From JAHIGH01 sp964564035 (GTDB taxonomy: Bacteria; Patescibacteriota; Microgenomatia; Levybacterales; UBA12049): a DNA stretch of 14,802 nt. A model generated the notes under the pieces. It made no database searches, had not been told where the DNA came from, and saw only the letters and a program-made list of their open reading frames with translations. A program made the translations under genes and the position numbers. Below are positions 1 to 5,374 of the stretch, one piece after another. Position 1 is the first letter of the stretch, and the number at the start of each line of letters is the position of its first letter. The DNA lies in assembly GCA_964564035.1 (NCBI GenBank), contig CAZLZN010000026.1, forward strand, positions 1-14,802, read 5' to 3'.

Positions 1-1413
1 ATAGTATGGCAACATTCCTTCAAAAACAATTAATTCATTAAGATATTCTATGGCATCTTCAAAATTCATGCTAAGCTCACCTCGCTTAAATAAAATATTG
101 CATTTTGCATTTAAATCCAGGCCGTATTTTAATTTTTTTATCACATTAAATGTAGGATCATTTACAGTATTTGCGATTTTTTGTTTAAAATCTGTAATAT
201 CACTAGGTGACCAATAATTTCGAACTACTTCTTTATCATCTTGGATATATAAACTTCTGGATTGCAGAAATGGAAAAAGTTTAACTAAAATACCTTTTGT
301 ATACCAGTAATTCCATAAAGAAGTTCCAAAAAGCGAAAATGGCCGGGATAAAAAAAGCGTCCATGGTTGATTTATAATTGTGCCAATCTGTGCTGACTCG
401 GAAGTCTTTTTATGATAATTTTGATTATTTTCTTCAATTTTCTGTATGTTATCATTCCTATCTGTTTTTGATAACGTTGTAATAGGTCGGCTTTGAACAA
501 TATAAAATTTATCGTCAAAAAGAGACCATTCGATGTCTACCGGGAAGCCGTAGTGGTTTTCGATTTTTGTTATTAATTTTGAGAGTTCAAGTATTTGTTT
601 GTCGGTCAGTGCTTGTTTTTCGATTTGTGCAGTTGCAATATTTATCCATTCATTTCCCCCTTTGGCACTCCTGAATAGGCCGCGTGTTTTTTCCTGGACT
701 GTTTTTTCTATAATATTTTTTTCATTCTTTTCAACCACGTAACTATCAGGAGTTACCTGGCCGGAGACGATTGCTTCGCCCAGGCCGTAACTTACCTCAA
801 TAATGAGCTGGTTGTAATCTTCTGTAACGGGGTGTACTGAGAACGCTATGCCTGATACTTCGCTTTCGATCATTTTTTGGACTACTACCGCGACTGAAAT
901 TTTTGTATTGTGCAGTTTTTTTTCGAACCGGTAGAAAATCGCACGCGGAGTAAATAACGAAGCCCAGCATTTTTTGACGTTGTCTAATAGATTTTCTTCG
1001 GTAGTGTTCAGGAAGCTGTCGAGCTGGCCTGCCCATGCAGCGCTCGCGCTGTCTTCGGCTGTCGCGCTGGAGCGTACGGCGACGAAAGCCGAATTCAGTT
1101 TTTTAAAATGAGACAGCACATCTTTCGCGAGCTCGCCCGGTATATCCTTTTGTAAAATAAGTCCTTTTATTTTCTCCGATGCGTGCTCTACCGTGTGGAT
1201 TTCAGTCTGATTAACGCTGTTGAGCGCAGCGTTTATTTCTGTGCTTAGTCCGGTTCAATCAATAAACTGCTCAAACGCGTTGGATAAGATTACAAATCCG
1301 GGAGGTACCGGGATTCCTGCTTGCGTCATTTCGCCGAGAGAAGCACCTTTGCCACCCGCGAGGTGAGTATCATTTTTGTTCAGCCGATCGAAGATTTTAA
1401 TGAATGAAGACAT
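1..1413 (-). pseudogene. PEP synthase-like (PPDK N-terminal domain) gene, interrupted by TGA, 3' end outside window
   Basis: The minus frame starting at ATG 1413 stays open to the window edge (471 codons) except for a single TGA at 1255-1257 (codon 53). Its translation is clearly the ATP-grasp/PPDK N-terminal domain of phosphoenolpyruvate synthase and related dikinases. Visible motifs are GGKGASLGEM (residues 20-29, the lysine being the ATP-binding one), VRSSATAED (113-121), YGLGEAIVSGQVTPD (209-223) and PVDIEW...IVQSRPIT near 291-312. Such proteins use ATP to phosphorylate a swivelling histidine domain that passes phosphate to pyruvate or another acceptor; that domain would lie beyond position 1. 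Residues from about 315 onward do not resemble the usual PpsA middle region and could be a linker or substrate domain as in rifampicin phosphotransferase-like proteins. The stop falls where relatives have Glu or Gln (F-I-D-stop-T-G-L). I see no in-frame restart nearby, so a normal reading gives a 52-residue fragment. It could be a recent pseudogene, a sequence error, or read-through. The family call is firm; the functional state is open. Confidence 0.85.
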
Positions 1414-1418
1414 AGAAA

Positions 1419-1435
1419 ATTATATTCTTATTATA
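1419..1435 (-). promoter_or_regulatory. tandem TATAAT boxes upstream of the PEP synthase-like gene
   Basis: Reading the minus strand, two perfect TATAAT hexamers occur at 1435-1430 and 1424-1419. The distal one would start transcription roughly 12 bases before the ATG; the proximal one almost at the ATG, giving a leaderless message. The -35 region is only weakly recognisable. AT-rich sequence makes chance matches likely, but the position right before a start codon fits the other promoters in this window. Confidence 0.4.
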
Positions 1436-1470
1436 CTATTTTTGTAGATATATATAAACTTATTCGTCTG

Positions 1471-1500
1471 CTTTATACTTGATACTTAATCCTTTATACT
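1471..1500. repeat. degenerate heptad repeat (CTTGATA-like)
   Basis: The stretch reads as successive seven-base units CTTTATA, CTTGATA, CTTAATC, CTTTATA before running into the next promoter. CTTGATA is the reverse complement of TATCAAG, the unit found in tandem just after uvrA at 8291-8311. The seven-base register is visible directly; a functional role is not known. Confidence 0.5.
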
Positions 1501-1510
1501 ATATTATACT
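1479..1510 (+). promoter_or_regulatory. probable promoter of the CoaD-DUF359 gene
   Basis: A TTGATA -35-like box at 1479-1484 is followed after 17 bases by TATTAT (1502-1507); an overlapping TATACT lies at 1505-1510. Either would start RNA at or within a few bases of the ATG at 1517, so the transcript would be leaderless or nearly so, in keeping with the lack of a Shine-Dalgarno sequence there. Confidence 0.45.
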
Positions 1511-1516
1511 CATCTT

Positions 1517-2506
1517 ATGAAATATAAATACGGTGTACTGGGAGGAACTTTTGACAGATTGCATGATGGTCATAAAGATCTTCTGGATCGCGCAATAGAT
1601 ACTGCAGAGAATTTAACAATAGGTCTCGCTACCGAGAAAATATATATAAATAAAGCTTTTTCACAGATTATTGAGCCATATGATTATAGAGAGGAGAAAG
1701 TAAAACAATATATTTTTTCTAAGAAGCCGGAGCTTATAGCGAAAATAATTCCTCTAGTTGATGTTTATGGGACTACGCTGGAAGATGAAAAATTTGAAGC
1801 AATTTTTGTAACAGAAGCGACATTTGCTAACGCGCTCGCTATTAATGAAAAAAGGAAGTTAAAGGGAATAAATGTTCTTGAAATAGTGAATGTGCCTCTC
1901 AGAAAAGATAATAATGGCGATATAATCTCTTCGGAGCGGATAAGAGCAGGTAAAATAAGCAGGTCAGGCTGTGTTTATGGGGACATATTGTTGGATAAAG
2001 AAGTACTTAGATTGCCGCAAGGTTTGAGAATCCAGCTCAGGCATCCTATCGGAGAAGTCGTGAAAGATACTTCCGAGATAAATGATTTTTTGAATAGCGG
2101 CAATTTGGTAATAAGCGTCGGAGATATCGTGACAAAAACATTGTATGAAAATAATACACCTGCAGACCTCGCGATCATTGATTTTAAGACAAGGAGGAGC
2201 GCGGTCGATACTTTCAATCAAGGTAAAAATACGCGTCTCGTAAAGATCGCAAATGAACCGGGCAGTATTCGGCGCGAGGCCGTGAGGGAGATAATAATAA
2301 AGCTTGAGTCATGCATTGAGAGTAAATCGAAAAATCAGATATATATAAAAGGGGAAGAAGATCTCCTGACTTTGCCGGTTATTCTGCTTTCTCCGCTTGA
2401 GTCAATTGTTCTTTATGGACAGTATGATCTGGGAGCGATGATCAAAGTGCGGGTAACGGAAGTGTTGAAAGAGAAAATATACGAGCTGCTTCAAAAATTT
2501 GATTAA
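1517..2506 (+). CDS. coaD: fused archaeal-type phosphopantetheine adenylyltransferase and DUF359 dephospho-CoA kinase
   Basis: This 329-residue protein has two parts. Residues 1-155 are a nucleotidyltransferase of the archaeal PPAT type: GGTFDRLHDGH (9-19) carries the HxGH signature (H16, H19), and ISSERIR (137-143) is the second nucleotide-binding motif. Residues from about 160 match DUF359: VGDIVT, the D217...DFKTRR (222-227) stretch, GEEDL (279-283) and a VLYGQ motif near 299. Known members of DUF359 from archaea are GTP-dependent dephospho-CoA kinases. The fusion would therefore convert 4'-phosphopantetheine to dephospho-CoA and then to CoA in the cytoplasm. Ordinary bacteria use the unrelated CoaE kinase and a shorter CoaD of a different subfamily. 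The start is fixed by the family N-terminus and by a promoter ending a few bases before it. The gene stands alone; its stop directly abuts that of the converging downstream gene. In the YGQ motif the usual following Pro is Tyr. Domain calls are firm; activity is inferred. Confidence 0.92.
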   Translation: MKYKYGVLGGTFDRLHDGHKDLLDRAIDTAENLTIGLATEKIYINKAFSQIIEPYDYREEKVKQYIFSKKPELIAKIIPLVDVYGTTLEDEKFEAIFVTEATFANALAINEKRKLKGINVLEIVNVPLRKDNNGDIISSERIRAGKISRSGCVYGDILLDKEVLRLPQGLRIQLRHPIGEVVKDTSEINDFLNSGNLVISVGDIVTKTLYENNTPADLAIIDFKTRRSAVDTFNQGKNTRLVKIANEPGSIRREAVREIIIKLESCIESKSKNQIYIKGEEDLLTLPVILLSPLESIVLYGQYDLGAMIKVRVTEVLKEKIYELLQKFD

Positions 2507-3562
2507 TTAAAGAACTTTTTTGATCCAGGGGATTCCTTCGCGTTGAGCCGATGAGCTAACCATGATAAATTGAGCTTTCTTTTGGAATTCTTCGATGCTT
2601 GTTGCCCCGGCGTAAGTCATCGCGCTTCTCAGGCCTCCCATAAGCTCCTCGATGATGCGAGATACCGGTCCTCTGGGGTCTACTTCGACGCTGATGCCTT
2701 CGGCGGCGCGGAATTCGTTGGTGGATATATTGTTGTCTTTCATGTATTCAAGCGAGGCTTGGCCTCTCGCGAGTTTTTTGCCATTCATGGTGTAATCTCC
2801 GGGTGTTTCATCTGTTCCGGCAAATAAGCTTCCGATCATGACAGTTGTCGCGCCTGCCGCGATTGCCTTGGCGAAATCGCCTGCCTGTTTAATACCGCCG
2901 TCTGCTATGACCGGCAATCCCGAATAGGCTGTTTCAAATATGGCAGATAATTGAGGAAATCCGGTTCCGGCTACAGTTCTGGTTTTGCATAGACCTCCGG
3001 GGCCCACTCCGACCTTGGCTATATCAATACCAAATTTTTTGTAAGACTGAATTTCATCATAAGTCACGATATTTCCGACGACTACAGTCATTTTAAATTT
3101 CTTTTTGATTTCCGCAGCCAGTTCCTGCGCGGCGACCGAACCGCCATGGGCTACATCTACAACTACCAGTTCTGCGCCGCATTTTTTTAATTCCTTTGCC
3201 TCATCAAGTCCGTTTTTGAGGCCGATCGCATACATGCAGGGAACGTTTTTCTTGGTAAATTTTTTACAAATGTCTTTTCGCTCTTCCAGGTCGCCGCGCG
3301 GAAGCGTGCCGAGCGCGCCAAGTCCAGCCAGAGTTTCTATCATTTTTACGCCGGATATTGTATCCATCGGTGCGGATACGATAGGTTTGGTCAAAGTATA
3401 GGGGCCTAACTTGACTGATGTTTTTACGACAGATCTGGAGGCAACAGGAGAGGTTTGGGGTACAAGATAAACATCGTCATATGTAAGCGAACTAGGATAT
3501 ACATTTGATATATCCGGCCAGGTTTCAGTATTCCCCAAGTATTTATAAAAAATTTTAGACAT
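2507..3562 (-). CDS. GMP reductase / IMP dehydrogenase family protein, probably GMP reductase
   Basis: The 351-residue TIM barrel acts on guanine nucleotides. It shows the phosphate-binding and catalytic loop KVGVGPGGLCKTRTVAGTG with the nucleophile Cys192, and DGGIKQAGD with the AAGATTVMIGSLFAG segment after it. There is no CBS pair, and the length is close to GMP reductase (about 347 in E. coli), not typical IMP dehydrogenase (about 490). The flap reads NEFRAAEGISVEV and lacks the Arg-Tyr dyad that IMP dehydrogenases use to activate water; RAAEG is what GMP reductases carry. I therefore favour reductive deamination of GMP to IMP with NADPH, a salvage step. The VAG in the cysteine loop, however, is IMP-dehydrogenase-like, and CTT is CKT here, so a dehydrogenase role is not excluded. 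The start at 3562 is supported by a promoter 18 bases upstream. The stop abuts that of the converging CoaD fusion. Confidence 0.88.
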   Translation of the reverse strand: MSKIFYKYLGNTETWPDISNVYPSSLTYDDVYLVPQTSPVASRSVVKTSVKLGPYTLTKPIVSAPMDTISGVKMIETLAGLGALGTLPRGDLEERKDICKKFTKKNVPCMYAIGLKNGLDEAKELKKCGAELVVVDVAHGGSVAAQELAAEIKKKFKMTVVVGNIVTYDEIQSYKKFGIDIAKVGVGPGGLCKTRTVAGTGFPQLSAIFETAYSGLPVIADGGIKQAGDFAKAIAAGATTVMIGSLFAGTDETPGDYTMNGKKLARGQASLEYMKDNNISTNEFRAAEGISVEVDPRGPVSRIIEELMGGLRSAMTYAGATSIEEFQKKAQFIMVSSSAQREGIPWIKKVL

Positions 3563-3579
3563 TCAATAATCCCTACATT

Positions 3580-3607
3580 ATTATAGTCAACAAAATAAAT
3601 TTGTAAA
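3580..3607 (-). promoter_or_regulatory. promoter of the GMP reductase-like gene
   Basis: On the minus strand TTTACA (3607-3602) and a perfect TATAAT (3585-3580) are 16 bases apart. RNA would begin near 3573, leaving a leader of about 11 bases before the ATG at 3562. No convincing Shine-Dalgarno sequence is present in it. Confidence 0.5.
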
Positions 3608-3637
3608 GCAGTCAGTTCACGAGCGCTGTTAAATTCT

Positions 3638-3710
3638 CCGGGAAGCTAAGCGCTTCCGGTATTTTGGCCTCAGAATGAGTGCTTAGGGTCAGCTCTACCG
3701 ATAATTAAGC
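3638..3710. other. overlapping inverted repeats in the divergent intergenic region
   Basis: Three pairings can be drawn. CCGG(G)AAGC (3638-3646) pairs with GCTTCCGG (3652-3659). CTAAGCGCT (3646-3654) pairs with AGTGCTTAG (3678-3686) with one G-U wobble. GCTTA (3681-3685) pairs with TAAGC (3706-3710). The second pairing excludes the other two. The block is richer in G and C than its surroundings and lies between, not inside, the likely transcripts of the two flanking genes. It may be a protein-binding region, an unannotated small RNA, or gene remains. I see no ORF or tRNA in it. Confidence 0.4.
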
Positions 3711-3745
3711 AAGGTCAAATCACTGTATTTTATTTTAAAACGTGG

Positions 3746-3751
3746 TACAAT
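3746..3751 (+). promoter_or_regulatory. possible -10 box for the histidine kinase gene
   Basis: TACAAT at 3746-3751 is the best -10 match between the structured block and the start codon and would give a leader of about 33 bases. Its -35 region is poor. An alternative, TAAAAT at 3779-3784, would give a near-leaderless transcript. Neither is strong. Confidence 0.25.
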
Positions 3752-3790
3752 AAGCCTTCTTTTAGTTTATCCTGCCGTTAAAATATAAAC

Positions 3791-5248
3791 ATGAATTCGA
3801 TCATCAAGTTTATAAATCCCATTGAGCATCTGGGATCACGAAAATATACTGTATTATTTCCATTACTGCTGAGTACGGCAGTGGCTATACTCTCTGAAGT
3901 TTACGCGCTGTATATAGTGCGTGATCTCAACGCGGTGGGCGCTTATATAATTTTTTTCAACGTTGCTTTGGTTGTTTATTTTTCGTTCAGAGATGGAGTC
4001 AGAGGGGGATTAATTGCTTCAGTTACAGCGGTCATATATTATTTGTTTATTATTTATACGCGAAATTATAACGGCGCGCGTCTGGTATCTTCTCTTGAAA
4101 CGATTTTGGTACTGGCTCTGTTATTTATTTTTATATCATTGGTAATCGGGTGGCTAAAGCAAAAGATCGATCAGCTTATTGAGGCTGAAGCTGATGAGAA
4201 AATTCGCCTGCAGTCAATTCTCGCGCAGTTGCCGGTCGGGATATTAATTGCAGACATGAATTTGAATGTTATATACAGCAATAAGCAAATTGAGAAGATT
4301 TTGGGTGTAAAAATACCTGTAGGCTATAAAATCGGAGTTGATAATCCGGTTGCCCAAGGGACGTGGAATAATAAGCCGGTTACTTTGAGCGATTCTCCGA
4401 TCGTGCAAACTATAAAAACAGGCAAACCAATAACAGGGCGCGAATTCGCGATTACCCGCAGAGATAATAAAAGAGCATTTGTACAAATAAGTTCATCTCT
4501 TATCAGGAATTTTAGAGGAGGAAATATTGCCGGCGTTTCGATAATTTTGGATATTACAAAAAATAAGGAGCTGGATATGCGTAAAGATGATTTTATAAAT
4601 ATGGCTTCACATGAACTTAAAACGCCAATGACTAGCCTGAAGTTATATGTTTCTATTTTGAAAAAAATGCAGAAAGATGTTCTCAATGTAAAAATTGGAA
4701 GTATCGTGAGTAATATAGAGCATCAGGCCGGCAGGTTGGAAAAGCTGGTGGCAGACTTGCTGGACGTGTCCAGGCTTCAAACAGGTAAATTGATATTTAC
4801 GAGACAAAAATTTGATCTAAATAAATTGATTACTGAAACTGTGGATACAGTACAGAGCACAACGAATAAACATGAGATTATATTCAGACGGTCAAGGAGC
4901 GTAATAGTTGAGGCGGATAGGTTCAGGATATATCAGGTCATTTCCAATTTGTTGACGAACGCTGTTAAGTATTCTCCGAAATCCAAGAGTATTTCTGTTA
5001 ATATGAAAAAATCAGGAAACGAAATCGTTGTTGCTGTTAAAGACCGCGGAGTTGGTATCTCCAGGGATGAGAAGTCAAGAATTTTTGAAAAGCTTTATCA
5101 GGTTAAAGCGAACAAGGAAAAAGCTTTTCCGGGTTTTGGCATGGGGCTGTTTATTGCCAAAGAAATTGTAAAGAGACATAAAGGCCGAATTTGGGTTGAG
5201 AGTGAGCCCGGGAAGGGATCGACATTCTATTTTAGCTTACCGGCTTAA
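3791..5248 (+). CDS. orphan membrane sensor histidine kinase with PAS domain
   Basis: The 485-residue protein begins with four membrane segments (about 20-43, 48-66, 72-90 and 101-122) with very short loops, resembling the DUF4118/KdpD-type sensor module, so it probably senses something in or at the membrane. A short coiled-coil linker leads into a PAS domain (about 140-256). Then comes HisKA with the H box ASHELKTPMTS and phosphoacceptor His274, and a HATPase domain with the N box NLLTNAVKYSP (Asn390), G1 box DRGVGI (Asp418), F box around FEKLYQ, and G2 box GFGMGLFIAKEI (from Gly448). All catalytic residues are present, so the kinase should be active. No response regulator lies within this window, so its partner must be elsewhere. 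uvrA follows 126 bases downstream with its own promoter. The start codon is preceded by no Shine-Dalgarno sequence; it is chosen because it gives a complete first membrane segment. Confidence 0.93.
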   Translation: MNSIIKFINPIEHLGSRKYTVLFPLLLSTAVAILSEVYALYIVRDLNAVGAYIIFFNVALVVYFSFRDGVRGGLIASVTAVIYYLFIIYTRNYNGARLVSSLETILVLALLFIFISLVIGWLKQKIDQLIEAEADEKIRLQSILAQLPVGILIADMNLNVIYSNKQIEKILGVKIPVGYKIGVDNPVAQGTWNNKPVTLSDSPIVQTIKTGKPITGREFAITRRDNKRAFVQISSSLIRNFRGGNIAGVSIILDITKNKELDMRKDDFINMASHELKTPMTSLKLYVSILKKMQKDVLNVKIGSIVSNIEHQAGRLEKLVADLLDVSRLQTGKLIFTRQKFDLNKLITETVDTVQSTTNKHEIIFRRSRSVIVEADRFRIYQVISNLLTNAVKYSPKSKSISVNMKKSGNEIVVAVKDRGVGISRDEKSRIFEKLYQVKANKEKAFPGFGMGLFIAKEIVKRHKGRIWVESEPGKGSTFYFSLPA

Positions 5249-5307
5249 ACATGCAGAAATAATTTAATAAAATTTTGGTACTGATTTTTAACCTCAGCGC
5301 TTGATTT

Positions 5308-5329
5308 ATTGCTATAGACGATTGCTATA
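5308..5329 (+). repeat. 9-base direct repeat at the uvrA promoter
   Basis: ATTGCTATA occurs at 5308-5316 and again at 5321-5329, thirteen bases apart start to start. The second copy covers the -35 box of the uvrA promoter. That placement is what an operator for a repressor would have, but the AT-rich background and short length allow chance. No recognisable LexA box is seen. Confidence 0.4.
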
Positions 5330-5350
5330 CTTTCACAAAATTAGTATAAT
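5322..5350 (+). promoter_or_regulatory. uvrA promoter
   Basis: TTGCTA (5322-5327), a 17-base spacer and a perfect TATAAT (5345-5350) form the best-matching promoter of the window. Transcription should start near 5357, some 18 bases before the uvrA ATG at 5375; no Shine-Dalgarno sequence lies in that short leader. Confidence 0.6.
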
Positions 5351-5374
5351 TAATGGTCAATTTCCCCAAATATT

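Noticed and set aside
1..1413. TGA read as glycine, as in Gracilibacteria and Absconditabacteria
   Set aside because: Only one in-frame TGA is seen in the window, the aligned residue in relatives is Glu/Gln, and glycine is coded by GGN throughout the other genes.
3600..3720. Possible tRNA gene in the structured divergent region
   Set aside because: No cloverleaf, no T-loop GTTCGAATC-like motif and no acceptor stem could be drawn.
5249..5374. Rho-independent terminator after the histidine kinase
   Set aside because: No GC-rich stem followed by a T run; only an AT-rich stretch with AAAATTTT.
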